Source: Paeniglutamicibacter psychrophenolicus (GTDB lineage Bacteria; Actinomycetota; Actinomycetes; Actinomycetales; Micrococcaceae). Taken from it: a stretch of DNA of 64,000 bases. How positions within the stretch are numbered: position 1 is the stretch's first letter; each line of letters starts with the position of its first letter. Under the pieces are notes generated by a model. The model saw only the letters and a list, made by a program, of their open reading frames with translations. It had not been told where the DNA came from and ran no database searches. Below, one piece after another: positions 8,422 to 18,017 of this stretch. The stretch lies in assembly GCF_017876575.1 (NCBI RefSeq), contig NZ_JAGIOE010000001.1, forward strand, positions 1,860,001-1,924,000, in the 5' to 3' direction. The position numbers and the translations under genes were made by a program.

Positions 8422-9417
8422 TCAGAGCCAGTGGAGTTCGGCCCCGTGTTGTCCGGTGCGCGCCAGCGGAACCCGGTCCAGGGCCAGGGTGAAGTAGTTG
8501 GTGTCGGTCCCCGCCCTGGTCTGGTTCGCCGCATCCATGAAGAACGACTCGTTGGAGATCCAACGGCAACCCAGCGCTGCGACGGTATCGGCGAAGCGGG
8601 CGCGTTGGGCCTCGTCAAGGTACGCCAGCACGGCCGAGTGCATGACCACCGGCACCGCGTGCTTCGGCGCCGCATCCACCAGGTCGGCGATGCGTTCGTT
8701 CAGGTCCCCGGACAGCAGCAGCGGGGCGCCGGCCGAGGCCTGCAGCGCACCGGCCTTCAGTGCGGCCAACGTCGACAGGGCCGCATCCAGCCGTTCCAGG
8801 CGCTCGTCTTGCCCGGGCCAAACCAGGGCCCGCAGCCACGCCACGGTGTCCGGGTCGGTGCCGTCGAGCGGATTCAAGTCCACCCCTGCCCGCCAGGCGA
8901 TCTCCGGCAGCTGCCGCGGGATCGGGGGATTTCCGGTGGTGGTGCAGCGCAGCAACGGGGACCCGTCCCCGAGCGGCGCGGCCCCGTCGTAGGAATACGA
9001 GTAGAGATCCGGCAGCAGGCACAGGCCCGCGGAGGGACCGACCTCGATCAGCGCCAGCGGCCGCCGTTCCTGGTCAGCCACCATTGCCAGGGCCGGCAGC
9101 AGCGTGGCGCAGCGGGCGGCCTCGTTGGTTTGGGTCGCGTGGGTCATGATGATCGCGCGGACAGCCGGCCAGTGCGCGGCGAGGTACCCTTCCATGGTCC
9201 CGAACGGCTCGTCCGGGCAGCCGTGGAAGCGGGCGGCGGCAAAGACCAGGTTCGGTTGGCGCTTGGGTTCGGGCAGCGCGGAAACCAGGGCCAGCAGCTC
9301 CTGGCTGGAGGCGAGGCCCGTTGCCCATTGGACGTAGAGCTCGCTGTGGCCGGGGAACCATCGGCGTGCGTAGTCACGGTAGATGGATGCGGTGGGTTCC
9401 GTTGCCTGGGTGCTCAC
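8422..9417 (-). CDS. DUF2332 family protein
   Basis: A 331-residue cytoplasmic protein matching the DUF2332 family by overall pattern: an N-terminal RDYARRWFPGHSELY, an internal LIEVGPSAGLCLLPD resembling a nucleotide-binding loop of a methyltransferase-like fold, and a C-terminal CRWISNESF. The family is widespread in actinobacteria and has no established function; the GPSAGLCL loop suggests an S-adenosylmethionine-type Rossmann fold, which is inference. It converges on marP and lies upstream of nothing on its own strand within 40 bp, so it is probably monocistronic. Confidence 0.8.
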   Translation of the reverse strand: MSTQATEPTASIYRDYARRWFPGHSELYVQWATGLASSQELLALVSALPEPKRQPNLVFAAARFHGCPDEPFGTMEGYLAAHWPAVRAIIMTHATQTNEAARCATLLPALAMVADQERRPLALIEVGPSAGLCLLPDLYSYSYDGAAPLGDGSPLLRCTTTGNPPIPRQLPEIAWRAGVDLNPLDGTDPDTVAWLRALVWPGQDERLERLDAALSTLAALKAGALQASAGAPLLLSGDLNERIADLVDAAPKHAVPVVMHSAVLAYLDEAQRARFADTVAALGCRWISNESFFMDAANQTRAGTDTNYFTLALDRVPLARTGQHGAELHWL

Positions 9418-9571
9418 GTTCCTGCCTCACGTCGTCGGATCCAACGGGTGCCTGCAATGCTGGGTTCGTCTCCAGCTTCGCCCGGAACCGCCCCGTGGCT
9501 CAAGGGGGGGCATTTCCGGTGCGACGGGTGCCGGGCACCGACCGGGTGCGGGCAATCCAGCCACCGCGGTC

Positions 9572-9880
9572 TCATCGGCGGGCGCCGCCGGCCAGCCGGT
9601 GCGACTCGGCCAGAAGCTCGGCCAGTTCCACCGGGTCGACGCGTTCGAGCCGCAGAAGCACCAGCAGCGGCGAGCGCTCATGGTGCGGCGTCCAGAAGTA
9701 GATCTCCGGTTCCATGGCCGCGAGCGCCTCACGCTCGGTGGTCTTCACGGTGAGCACGCCGTCCTCCCAGATGCGGGCCAGAAGTGTCTTGGCGAACCAG
9801 GCGGGCCGCTGCCAGCTCAACCTCTCGGTGACGCCGGGAAGGGCCAGGCACAGCCGGCGGACGTCGTCCTCGGTGCTCAT
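9572..9880 (-). CDS. MmcQ/YjbR family DNA-binding-like protein
   Basis: A 102-residue protein of the MmcQ/YjbR family, with the family's CLALPGVTE start, a central WEDGVLTVKTTERE and EIYFWTPHHERSPLLVLLRL. The fold (a CyaY-like double wing) is thought to bind DNA, but no role is established. I prefer the ATG at 9880: a TAGGGT -10-like box ends 6 nt upstream, consistent with leaderless translation. The GTG at 9886 is an alternative adding two residues. It lies 154 bp before DUF2332 on the same strand. Confidence 0.82.
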   Translation of the reverse strand: MSTEDDVRRLCLALPGVTERLSWQRPAWFAKTLLARIWEDGVLTVKTTEREALAAMEPEIYFWTPHHERSPLLVLLRLERVDPVELAELLAESHRLAGGARR

Positions 9881-9932
9881 GGCCACACCCTACCGGCCGG
9901 CCGGCCCCACGCACAGGGGGCCAGGGGCCCGG

Positions 9933-10385
9933 TTACCGGGAGGCGAGGTGGATCAGTTGCTGCACGCCCAGCACGTACCCGTTGACCCCGGCTCCGACAA
10001 TGATGGAGGCCGCGACCGGGGAGATGTAGGAATGGTGGCGGAAGGCCTCGCGCTTGTGGACATTGGAGATGTGCACCTCGATGGCCGGCAGCTGCACCCC
10101 GGAAATGGCGTCGGCCAGCGCCACGGAGGTGTGGGTGAAGGCGCCGGGGTTGATCACGATGCCGGTGACCTGACCGCGGGCCGCGTGGATCGCATCGATC
10201 AGCACGCCCTCGTGGTTGGACTGCAGGAACTCGACCTCGTAGCCGGCCTTCGCGGCGGCGGCGCGGCACAGCTCCTCGACATCCTTCAGGGTCTCGTGCC
10301 CGTAGATCTCCGGTTCCCGGGTGCCCAGGAGGTTCAGGTTCGGGCCGTTGAGGACCAGGATGCGCGCAGGGGTGTTTTCACTCAT
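9933..10385 (-). CDS. aroQ: 3-dehydroquinate dehydratase, type II
   Basis: A 150-residue type II dehydroquinase, the usual length. It shows the N-terminal [18 protein letters not shown] with the catalytic Tyr and Arg, [15 protein letters not shown] in the middle and [17 protein letters not shown] with the catalytic His. The enzyme removes water from 3-dehydroquinate in the shikimate pathway as a cytoplasmic dodecamer. It is not linked to other aro genes here; DAHP synthase, the first step of the pathway, lies 41 kb downstream. TAAGCT ends 6 nt before the ATG on the reverse strand, suggesting leaderless translation. Confidence 0.96.
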   Translation of the reverse strand: MSENTPARILVLNGPNLNLLGTREPEIYGHETLKDVEELCRAAAAKAGYEVEFLQSNHEGVLIDAIHAARGQVTGIVINPGAFTHTSVALADAISGVQLPAIEVHISNVHKREAFRHHSYISPVAASIIVGAGVNGYVLGVQQLIHLASR

Positions 10386-10454
10386 CCCACCAGCTTAGGC
10401 AGTCGGGGCGGGGCGGGCAGTGGCGGCAAGCCGGGTTTGCGTTAAATGACGCCA

Positions 10455-10492
10455 GCGGGCGGGGGATGGCCAGTGGGCCTTCCCCCGCCCGC
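10455..10492 (-). terminator. Terminator-like hairpin after acs
   Basis: GCGGGCGGGGGA (10455-10466) pairs perfectly with 10481-10492 around a 14-nt loop that can itself pair partly. It lies 15 nt past the acs stop. No clear U-run follows on the minus strand, so it may be a weak or Rho-assisted terminator. Confidence 0.5.
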
Positions 10493-10507
10493 CGGCGGCT
10501 TGCGCGG

Positions 10508-12493
10508 TTACTTCCGCATCGAGTCGGCGATCTGCGTCATCACGGTGTTGTCCGCCAGCGTGGTGGAGTCCCCGACCTCGCGGCCCTCGGCGACGTCCTT
10601 GAGCAGCCGGCGCATGATCTTGCCCGAACGGGTCTTGGGCAACTCCGGGACCACCAGGATGTGGCGCGGCTTGGCGATCGGGCCGATGTCCTTGCCGACG
10701 TGGGCACGCAGCGTCGCGACCACGTCCTCGCCCTCGGCCGGTTCGATCTGCAGGATCACGAATGCGACAACCGCCTCGCCGGTGGTCTCGTCCTTCGCCC
10801 CGACGACCGCGGCCTCGGCCACATACGGGTGGGCGACCAGCGAGGACTCGATCTCGGTGGTGGACAGCCGGTGGCCGGAGACGTTCATGACGTCGTCCAC
10901 CCGGCCCAGCAGCCAGATGTCCCCGTCCTCGTCCTTCTTGGCGCCGTCGCCGGCGAAGTACATGCCCTCGAAGCGGGACCAGTAGGTCTCCTTGTAGCGG
11001 TCCATGTCGCCCCAGATGCCGCGCAGCATGCCCGGCCACGGGTCGCGGATGACCAGGAAGCCGCCCTCGCCGTTGCCTACCGACTGGCCCAGCTCGTCGA
11101 CGACGTCCACGGTGATGCCCGGGACCGGGGTCTGTGCGGAGCCGGGCTTGGTGGCGGTGACGCCGGGCAGCGGGGCGATCATGTGCGCACCGGTCTCGGT
11201 CTGCCACCAGGTGTCCACGATCGGGGTCGGGTGTTCCTTCTTTTCCCCGTTGGCGCCGTTGTTGGAGCCGATGACCTCGCGGTACCACATCCAGGCCTCG
11301 GGGTTGATGGGTTCGCCGACCGAGCCGAGCAGGCGCAGCGAGGACAGGTCGTAGGAGTCCGGGATCTGCCGGCCCCACTTCATGAACGTGCGGATGGCGG
11401 TGGGGGCGGTGTACAGGATGGTCACCCCGTACTTGGCCACGATTTCCCACCAGCGGCCCTGGTGCGGGGAATCCGGGGTGCCCTCGTACATGACCTGAGT
11501 GGCGCCGTTGATCAGCGGGGCGTAGGTGACGTAGGTGTGGCCGGTGACCCAGCCGATGTCGGCGGTGCACCAGAACACGTCGGTCTCCGGGTGCAGGTCG
11601 AAGGTGTCGCGGTGCGTGGCGGCGGCCTGGACCAGGTAGCCGCCGGTGGTGTGGATGATGCCCTTGGGCTTGCCGGTGGTCCCGGAGGTGTAGAGCACGA
11701 AGAGCGGGTGCTCGGATTCATGTCCCACGGCGGTGTGCTCGGTGTCGGCGGTGTCAACGACATCGGACCACCACTTGTCCAGCTTCTCGTTCCAGGCGAC
11801 GTCCTGGCCGTTGCGCTTGACCACCAGCACGTTTTGCACGGTGTGGCCGGGGGCCGCGAGGGCCTCGTCGACGGCCGGCTTCAGGGCCGAGGGCTTGCCG
11901 CGGCGCCAGGTGCCGTCGGCGGTGACCACGAGCTTGGCCTCGGCGTCGTCGACGCGGGAGCGCAGCGCGTCGGCGGAGAAGCCGCCGAAGACCACCGAGT
12001 GGATCGCGCCGATGCGGGCGCAGGCCAGCATCGTGATGACGGCCTCGGGGATCATCGGCAGGTAGACGGCCACGCGGTCGCCCTTGGCCACACCGAGGGA
12101 CTCGAAGGCGTTGGCGGCCTGCTTCACGGCCGTGGTGAGCTGGGAGTAGGTGTAGGAGCGGGTGTCGCCCGGTTCGCCCTCGAAGTGGATGGCGACGCGG
12201 TCGCCGAGCCCGTTCTCGACGTGGCGGTCCAGTGCGTTGTAGGCGGCGTTGACCTTGCCGTCGGCGAACCACTTGGCCACCGGCGCCTCGGACCAGTCCA
12301 GCACCTCGGTGAAGTCGGTGTCCCAGGTCAAGACCTTGCGGGCCGTCTCGGCCCAGTAGCCCAGGCGGTCGGCCTTGGCAGCCTCGTACTGTTCCGGCTT
12401 GCCGATGGCGTTGGCCACGAACTCGGCGCTCGGGGCAAAGGCGCGGGTCTCATGCGAGAGGTTGTCCAGCGTGGGAGTGTGGGTGTCCGACAC
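10508..12493 (-). CDS. acs: Acetyl-CoA synthetase
   Basis: A 661-residue AMP-forming acetate-CoA ligase, full length for the family. Motifs include the nucleotide-binding [19 protein letters not shown] in the acetate-pocket region, and the C-terminal [17 protein letters not shown], whose Lys is the conserved site for inactivating acetylation. It activates acetate to acetyl-CoA in the cytoplasm. The GTG start has a good GGAAGGA ribosome-binding site 8 nt upstream. In actinobacteria acs is often under CRP control; I found no convincing CRP site in the 400 bp upstream. Confidence 0.96.
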   Translation of the reverse strand: MSDTHTPTLDNLSHETRAFAPSAEFVANAIGKPEQYEAAKADRLGYWAETARKVLTWDTDFTEVLDWSEAPVAKWFADGKVNAAYNALDRHVENGLGDRVAIHFEGEPGDTRSYTYSQLTTAVKQAANAFESLGVAKGDRVAVYLPMIPEAVITMLACARIGAIHSVVFGGFSADALRSRVDDAEAKLVVTADGTWRRGKPSALKPAVDEALAAPGHTVQNVLVVKRNGQDVAWNEKLDKWWSDVVDTADTEHTAVGHESEHPLFVLYTSGTTGKPKGIIHTTGGYLVQAAATHRDTFDLHPETDVFWCTADIGWVTGHTYVTYAPLINGATQVMYEGTPDSPHQGRWWEIVAKYGVTILYTAPTAIRTFMKWGRQIPDSYDLSSLRLLGSVGEPINPEAWMWYREVIGSNNGANGEKKEHPTPIVDTWWQTETGAHMIAPLPGVTATKPGSAQTPVPGITVDVVDELGQSVGNGEGGFLVIRDPWPGMLRGIWGDMDRYKETYWSRFEGMYFAGDGAKKDEDGDIWLLGRVDDVMNVSGHRLSTTEIESSLVAHPYVAEAAVVGAKDETTGEAVVAFVILQIEPAEGEDVVATLRAHVGKDIGPIAKPRHILVVPELPKTRSGKIMRRLLKDVAEGREVGDSTTLADNTVMTQIADSMRK

Positions 12494-12915
12494 GGTTTTG
12501 GTCCTTCCAACAACTAAATGGGGTCTGGTGATTCAGGTTACAGCCGCGAAGCCTCCCCGGGTGTGCCCCGTCACAAGTATGACAGTGGAGGGGTGGTGAT
12601 TGTGCGTTGAACGGCAAATGTTCACGCCCAATGGTCGTACGGATCGCGGGATCGCGGGCCCCGGAATCCTGCCCGGGAACGGCTCCGGGTGGGTGTCGTG
12701 CGGGACACCGGAGGGGGCGTTGGCCAACGATGGCGTAACACCAGCGGTATTCGCGGTGCGCCGAATCGCGCGCGTTGGACTGCGGCGCGGATAGGGTTGT
12801 AGCTAGCCTTGCCTTTAAGGTGCAACCGGTCGAAGCGCACGCCCAATGGGTACGCGTCGACCGGTCGCCGATGCAGGGCCAAGGAAGCAACACGAACAAG
12901 AAGCGGGGTCTTCAC
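12494..12915. other. Gene-free region between acs and the membrane protein gene
   Basis: 422 bp without a convincing gene. Short frames here have no start signal and poor codon use. A TAGGGT -10-like box occurs near 12790. The palindromic-looking stretch near 12600-12720 gave no clear operator. It probably holds the divergent promoters and a 5' leader of about 100 nt for the gene at 12916. Confidence 0.5.
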
Positions 12916-14637
12916 ATGGACAAGGTGCATACCAAGGCAGAGGGTTCGACGCGCGGGCGCACGCCCAAGGCGGTTTTGGGGCCGCTGACGACGCGCGACG
13001 GGTTCGTCATCCTCGGCGGGGTGCTGGTGCTGGTGGGTTCGCTGGTCCCGATCCCGTGGACCAAGACCGTCTCGGTGAACATGTGGATCTTCCCGGGCCT
13101 GCCCTTCCACCTGCTGGTCTCGCTGCTGCTGCCGCTGCTGGTTGCCGCCGGGTTCACCTGGCGACGGCTCACCGGACGCACCCGGGTGCGCATCGGGTCG
13201 CTGAGCCTTGACCAGGCCGGATCGGTCGTGTCGCTGTTTGCCGCCGCCTACTTCTTCAACTCCTACGTGGCGTCCATGTCCCCGGCCTACCTCATCGGGC
13301 TCATCGGGGCACTGGCCATGATCGCCGGCACGACGCTGGCCAGCTACCTCGGGGCCTTCCGCCGCGACTTCGTTCCCGGCGGCGAAACCGTGCTGGGTTC
13401 AGACGTCCTGGCATCGGCACCTCCTGCCGCGAAACCGTCAGCTGCCACCGCATCGACCGAGTCCGAAAGCTTCGGCGCCAGCAGCGCCGGTGCCCCGGCA
13501 ACCTCGGCCACCTCGACCAGCCACGCCGCGAACCGCCCGGGCATGCCGGTGACGGGCAAGGACGAGGTGCGCCGCGAGGTCGCACCCGTTGCGGTTCCGG
13601 CACAGGATGCCAACGCTTCCGCTTCCGCTTCCGCTTCCGCGGCCGCCTCGTCCGCAGCTTCCGCCCCGGTTACGGCATCGGCCACCGGCGCAACGGCAGG
13701 CGCCACGGATAGCGCAGCGAACAAGACCGACCACGCGCCGTTCACGAAGGATGCCGACCAGGTTTCGGCCTCCGGGTCCAACTCGTCCGACACCGACGCA
13801 CCGGAGCCGGACAAGAACACACCTCCGGAATCCGCCAAGGAAGCCTCCGTCGTCGATGAAGCCCGGGCCGAGGAGTCGGAGAGCGTACCGGAATCGGGCA
13901 CCGCCAAGTCCGCGGAACCGTCCGAGGCTGCCGATGCCGCACAGGCCACGGAAGCCGGCCCCAAGCCATCGACCGGCAACAACGAGGACCCGGACGCCGA
14001 GGCGGAGCCCGGCACAAGTGACGGCAAGGCTGCTGAAGTGAAGGACTCCAAGCCCGAGGCCGAAGCTGCGTCGACCCGGAAGCCGGAACCGGCTGCCCCT
14101 GCCCCGAACGATCGCGGCAAGGACGACTCCGAACCCGGCCGGGACCTCGCGAACGCCGCAGGCCACCAGGGGAAGGCGAACGAAGCCGCCGCTGAGGCGA
14201 AGCCCGCCGAGGCATCCAAACCTGCTGCCGTCGACCTTGCTGCCGCTGAATCCGGCGTCCCGGCCGCCGGGAACCCGAACCCGGCAACCATGGCCGTCCC
14301 GCGGACCGGCGACATCAAGGCCACCGCCGCGCTCTCGCGCACCGAGATTGACGCGCACCGCGCCGCCGCCGAGCACGCCAAGGCCGAGGCCGAGTCCTCC
14401 TTCGGGGCCCGGGCCGAGGTTGCCGCGGCCGATCCGGAGCCCGCCAGCTTCTGGTTCGCCCTGAACCACTCGCGCCCGGTCTTCCACCCGGTCAACGGCA
14501 CCATGCTCGCGACGCTGAACCCCGGCAAGTGGATCCTGTGCCTGGAGGACCGCGGCACCGAATACCTCATCAACCTCGCCGAGGGCCGCCCCGCGGTGCT
14601 GCGCGACCTCGACGACCTGCAATTCCCGGACAAGTAG
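12916..14637 (+). CDS. Membrane protein with four N-terminal helices and a long disordered segment
   Basis: A 573-residue protein that I cannot assign to a named family. Residues 29-47, 61-81, 101-118 and 124-146 are predicted membrane helices. From about 155 to 480 the sequence is low in complexity, rich in Ala, Ser, Glu, Pro and Lys, and almost certainly disordered. The last 80 residues are again structured (ASFWFALNHSRPVF, then PGKWILCLEDRG and AVLRDLDDLQFPD). The ATG at 12916 is chosen over a longer frame from 12775 that adds unlikely sequence; no strong ribosome-binding site is visible. It overlaps nothing and ends 2 nt before nth, so the two are co-transcribed. In mycobacteria a thioredoxin-like membrane protein occupies this position, but no CXXC is seen here. 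Confidence 0.85.
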   Translation: MDKVHTKAEGSTRGRTPKAVLGPLTTRDGFVILGGVLVLVGSLVPIPWTKTVSVNMWIFPGLPFHLLVSLLLPLLVAAGFTWRRLTGRTRVRIGSLSLDQAGSVVSLFAAAYFFNSYVASMSPAYLIGLIGALAMIAGTTLASYLGAFRRDFVPGGETVLGSDVLASAPPAAKPSAATASTESESFGASSAGAPATSATSTSHAANRPGMPVTGKDEVRREVAPVAVPAQDANASASASASAAASSAASAPVTASATGATAGATDSAANKTDHAPFTKDADQVSASGSNSSDTDAPEPDKNTPPESAKEASVVDEARAEESESVPESGTAKSAEPSEAADAAQATEAGPKPSTGNNEDPDAEAEPGTSDGKAAEVKDSKPEAEAASTRKPEPAAPAPNDRGKDDSEPGRDLANAAGHQGKANEAAAEAKPAEASKPAAVDLAAAESGVPAAGNPNPATMAVPRTGDIKATAALSRTEIDAHRAAAEHAKAEAESSFGARAEVAAADPEPASFWFALNHSRPVFHPVNGTMLATLNPGKWILCLEDRGTEYLINLAEGRPAVLRDLDDLQFPDK

Positions 14638-14639
14638 GC

Positions 14640-15425
14640 ATGGCACGCGAAGAGACGGCGCTGGGGCGCAAGCGCCGGGCGCGGAAGATCAACCGGATCC
14701 TGGCCGAGACCTACCCGTACGCGGTCGCGGAACTGGACTTCACCAACGCCTTCGAGCTGCTGGTGGCCACGGTGCTCTCGGCCCAGACCACCGACGTGCG
14801 GGTCAACGCGATCACCCCGGCGCTCTTTGCCGCCTACCCCGATCCGCTGGCCATGAGCCAGGCCGAGCCCGCGGCGCTGCAGGAGCTGATCCGTTCCACC
14901 GGGTTCTTCCGCGCCAAGGCGAACTCGCTGCTGGCCCTGTCCACCCGGATCGTCGACGAATACGACGGGGAGGTGCCCGGGCGGCTCGAGGACCTCATCA
15001 CGCTGGCCGGGGTGGGGCGCAAGACAGCCAACGTGGTGCTCGGCAACGCGTTCGGGGTCCCGGGGATCACCGTGGACACCCACTTCATCCGCCTCGCGAG
15101 GCGCTTTGGCTGGACGAGCGAAACGGACCCGGTGAAGATCGAGCACGAGGTCGGTGCGCTCTTCGAGCCGGCGGACTGGACCATGCTCAGCCACCGGGTG
15201 GTCTTCCACGGCCGGCGCATCTGCCTGGCCCGCAAGCCCGCCTGCGGCGCCTGCCCGCTGACCACGCTCTGCCCCGCCTACGGGGAGGGCGAGACCGACG
15301 AGGCCAAGGCCGCCAAGCTGCTCAAGTACGAACTGGCGCCGGGCCGCGGGGAACTGCTGGAAAAGATGCGCGCCGGGGCCACCCGCCGCGAGCTGCGCGC
15401 GCAAGGATACGGACTGGAAGCATGA
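14640..15425 (+). CDS. nth: Endonuclease III
   Basis: A 261-residue base-excision DNA glycosylase/AP lyase. The helix-hairpin-helix LAGVGRKTANVVL contains catalytic Lys128, and catalytic Asp146 follows in VDTHF. The iron-sulfur loop Cys195-X6-Cys202-X2-Cys205-X5-Cys211 is intact. It removes oxidised pyrimidines. The ATG at 14640 lies just after the preceding gene, and its own stop overlaps the next start by 4 nt (ATGA), so nth and the NUDIX gene are translationally coupled. A C-terminal extension of about 45 residues is rich in Arg and Glu. Confidence 0.96.
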   Translation: MAREETALGRKRRARKINRILAETYPYAVAELDFTNAFELLVATVLSAQTTDVRVNAITPALFAAYPDPLAMSQAEPAALQELIRSTGFFRAKANSLLALSTRIVDEYDGEVPGRLEDLITLAGVGRKTANVVLGNAFGVPGITVDTHFIRLARRFGWTSETDPVKIEHEVGALFEPADWTMLSHRVVFHGRRICLARKPACGACPLTTLCPAYGEGETDEAKAAKLLKYELAPGRGELLEKMRAGATRRELRAQGYGLEA

Positions 15426-16138
15426 GCGTACGCACGGAATTGCTGGAGATGATCGCGGCCAAGGCGCACCTGGTGGGCAACGGAATCCAGGACGCGACGA
15501 AGATGCCCGAGACCTGGGTGTTCAACCCGCTGGACCCCGAAACGGCCAGGCACGCGGCGGTGCTGATCCTCTTCGGGCGGCTCGACGACGTGCCGGCGAC
15601 CAGCGCGGTGAAGTCGGTGCACGAGGATTTGGACGTGCTCTTCGTGACCCGGGCGGACACGCTGCGCAAGCACGCCGGGCAGGTCGCCTTCCCCGGCGGC
15701 AAGGTCGACCCGGAGGATCAGGACGCGATCGCCGCGGCCCTGCGCGAGGCCCGCGAGGAGACCGGGCTCGACCCCGACGGGGTGGAGATCCTGGGCGTGC
15801 TGCCAGATACGGAGCTGCCCATCACCAACTTCATCGTCACCCCGGTCATCGGCTGGTGGCACGCGCCCTCGGAGGTTTTCGTGGTGGACACCGCGGAGTC
15901 CTCCACGGTCTTCCGCGCGCCGGTGGCCGACCTGCTGGATCCCGCCCGCCGGGTCTCCTCGGTGATCGAGCGCGACGGGCGGCGCTTCTCCGCACCGGCC
16001 TTCGACGTGGACGGCGGTTTCATCTGGGGCTTCACCGGGATCCTGATGGACCGGATCTTCAACGACCTGGGCTGGACCGTGCCCTGGGACGAGGGCCGCG
16101 AGGTCTCGATCCAGGTCGGCGGGCGTCGGAACCCCTGA
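15422..16138 (+). CDS. NUDIX hydrolase, CoA pyrophosphatase type
   Basis: A 238-residue NUDIX hydrolase with the combined signature LRKHAGQVAFPGGKVD followed by REAREETGLD, the hallmark of the CoA pyrophosphatase (UPF0035) group. These enzymes cleave CoA or oxidised CoA to phosphopantetheine and 3',5'-ADP. It overlaps nth by 4 nt. The nth-NUDIX pair is conserved in mycobacteria (Rv3674c/Rv3672c, from memory), next to marP. The pairing of a DNA repair glycosylase with a nucleotide-cleaning enzyme hints at oxidative damage control, which is inference. Confidence 0.9.
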   Translation: MSVRTELLEMIAAKAHLVGNGIQDATKMPETWVFNPLDPETARHAAVLILFGRLDDVPATSAVKSVHEDLDVLFVTRADTLRKHAGQVAFPGGKVDPEDQDAIAAALREAREETGLDPDGVEILGVLPDTELPITNFIVTPVIGWWHAPSEVFVVDTAESSTVFRAPVADLLDPARRVSSVIERDGRRFSAPAFDVDGGFIWGFTGILMDRIFNDLGWTVPWDEGREVSIQVGGRRNP

Positions 16139-16147
16139 GGCAACCGG

Positions 16148-17863
16148 CTATTTGGCCTGGTCGTAGGAATCGACGATGACCGCGGTGACCGGGAAGTCCA
16201 CGGGGATCTTCCCGAAGAGCAGCTCGGAGGCGGACCTGGCCGACTCGTGCACCAGATCCACCACGGTGCGGGCCTGCGCCGCCGGGACGTGCAGCATGAT
16301 CTCGTCGTGCAGGAAAAACACCAACTCGCCGGTGTCCACCCCGGCCGCCTTGCCCGCGTTCATCCTCCGGCGCAGCTCGCCCATCCAGCACAGCGCCCAC
16401 TCCGCGGCGGTGCCCTGGACGATGAAGTTGCGGGTGAAGCGCCCGCGCGAGCGGCCCTCGGCCTCCACCGCGCGCTGCTCGGCCTCCGTGGAGGCGCGCG
16501 ACCTGGACTTCAGCCACCCTTCGGGTGCCTCTGGGGTTCCGCGGCCCAGGAACGTTGAAACGCCCGCCCCGGCCTCGCCCTGTGCCGCGGCCCATTCGAC
16601 CAGGCCCACGGCCTTGGGGTAGGTGGCCTTGAGCTTGGGCATCAGCCGGCCGGATTCGCCGCTGGTGGCCCCGTACATCGCCCCGAGCATCGCGACCTTG
16701 GCGTGCGCCCGGTCCCCGCCGAACCCTGCATCGGCAATCCCCTGGTACAGGTCCCGGGCCGTTGCGGCCGCCGCGAGCGCGGTGTCGCGCGAGAGCGCGG
16801 CCAGGATCCGCGGCTCCAGCTGCGCGGCATCTGCGACCACCAGCACCTTGCCGGGATCGGCGCGCACGGCCGAGCGGACCTGGTGCGGGATCTGCAGCGC
16901 CCCGCCGCCGTGGGACGCCCAGCGACCGGTGACCACCCCGCCGACGATGTATTCGGGGCGGAAACGCCCCCCATGCACCCAGCGGTCCACCCAGGCGTAG
17001 CCGTTGGCGGTGGCCAGCCGGGCGATCTTCTTGTAGGCCAGCAGCGGCTCGATGACCGGGTGCTTGATCTCCGTCAGCTCCCAGGCCCGCGTGTTGGCCA
17101 CCGCGATGCCCGCCCGGTTCATGGCCTTGAGCAGCTCGGCCGGGGAATCGGGGTTCAGCGTCGGGGCATCGAGCAGGGCGCGGAGTTGCCCGGCCAGTTC
17201 CTCCATGCGCGGCGGACGCACCCCGGCCGGAACGCGCTCACCCAGCGCCTCGTGCAGCAGCCGGTGGTGCTCTTCCACGTCCCAGGGCACCCCGGCGTGG
17301 GTCATTTCCGCGGCGATCAGCGCCCCGGCGGACTCGGCCGCCAGCAGCAGGCCCAGCCGGGCCCCGCGCTCGGAATCCGGCACCGCGGCACGCTGGGCCA
17401 GGAACTCGGCGAGCACGTTTTCCAGCGCGCCGGTGCTGTCCTTGGGCTCGGAAAACAGCTCGCCCTGGTTCTCCGGAACCCGTGCAGGCGGCAAGAGGTG
17501 TGCCGGGGCGGCGTTGGCCGGATCCGCTTCCCGGCCGATGGCCGTCAGGTATTCCCCTGGCACCGCATAGGGCGCGTTGCGCAGGATGGCGCGGACCAGC
17601 CGCACATCGTGGGCGCGTTCGATGCGCACGCCGGCGGCCAGCAGCCCCGGGTACCAGGCGTGCACCGAGTCGAAGACCCAGCGCGGCCGCCGCGTGGCCT
17701 CCAGCTCCGCGACCACGGCTGGAAGCTGGTTGCCGTAGACCTGCACGGGCGGGATGAGCGCGGTGCCTTCCGCGTCGACCAATTGGACCACCGCGGTGGC
17801 GGAACCGGCTTCGGGTTCGGGCTGGGAGATGGAGTGGGTGGCCACTACCGCAAATTGCTGCAC
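16148..17863 (-). CDS. Family A DNA polymerase with degenerate 3'-5' exonuclease domain
   Basis: A 571-residue protein annotated in actinobacteria as bifunctional 3'-5' exonuclease/DNA polymerase. Polymerase motif A reads VVADAAQLEPRILA, motif B KVAMLGAMYGATSGESGRLM, and motif C FFLHDEIMLHVP, so the core carboxylates are present. It is much shorter than PolA (about 900): the 5'-nuclease domain is absent, and the N-terminal 180 residues lack the DxE of an active proofreading exonuclease. The start is the GTG/ATG region near 17863. It probably acts in repair or is an accessory polymerase; no processive role is likely. It ends 9 nt from the NUDIX gene, convergent, and is divergent from the Tad operon. 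Confidence 0.85.
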   Translation of the reverse strand: MQQFAVVATHSISQPEPEAGSATAVVQLVDAEGTALIPPVQVYGNQLPAVVAELEATRRPRWVFDSVHAWYPGLLAAGVRIERAHDVRLVRAILRNAPYAVPGEYLTAIGREADPANAAPAHLLPPARVPENQGELFSEPKDSTGALENVLAEFLAQRAAVPDSERGARLGLLLAAESAGALIAAEMTHAGVPWDVEEHHRLLHEALGERVPAGVRPPRMEELAGQLRALLDAPTLNPDSPAELLKAMNRAGIAVANTRAWELTEIKHPVIEPLLAYKKIARLATANGYAWVDRWVHGGRFRPEYIVGGVVTGRWASHGGGALQIPHQVRSAVRADPGKVLVVADAAQLEPRILAALSRDTALAAAATARDLYQGIADAGFGGDRAHAKVAMLGAMYGATSGESGRLMPKLKATYPKAVGLVEWAAAQGEAGAGVSTFLGRGTPEAPEGWLKSRSRASTEAEQRAVEAEGRSRGRFTRNFIVQGTAAEWALCWMGELRRRMNAGKAAGVDTGELVFFLHDEIMLHVPAAQARTVVDLVHESARSASELLFGKIPVDFPVTAVIVDSYDQAK

Positions 17864-18017
17864 GGTTCATTCTCGCAGTTCCCGGCGTGCACGTACCGGT
17901 CCGCCCCTCCGCCGGGGCGCCTTCCCGCACACGCCGGCCGGCGCCCGCGGGCGGTTGTCCGTTCCCCGGCCACCGGGGGCTTCACCGGGACAGCGCCGAG
18001 GGACCACGCTGGATGGC

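Noticed and set aside
12494-12600. CRP-like site GTGTGCCCCGTCACA upstream of acs
   Set aside because: The spacing between half-sites is 6 instead of 8, so it does not fit the CRP consensus.
12780-12830. IdeR/DtxR iron-box-like stretch near AGCTAGCCTTGCC
   Set aside because: Only a partial match on one side and no symmetry.
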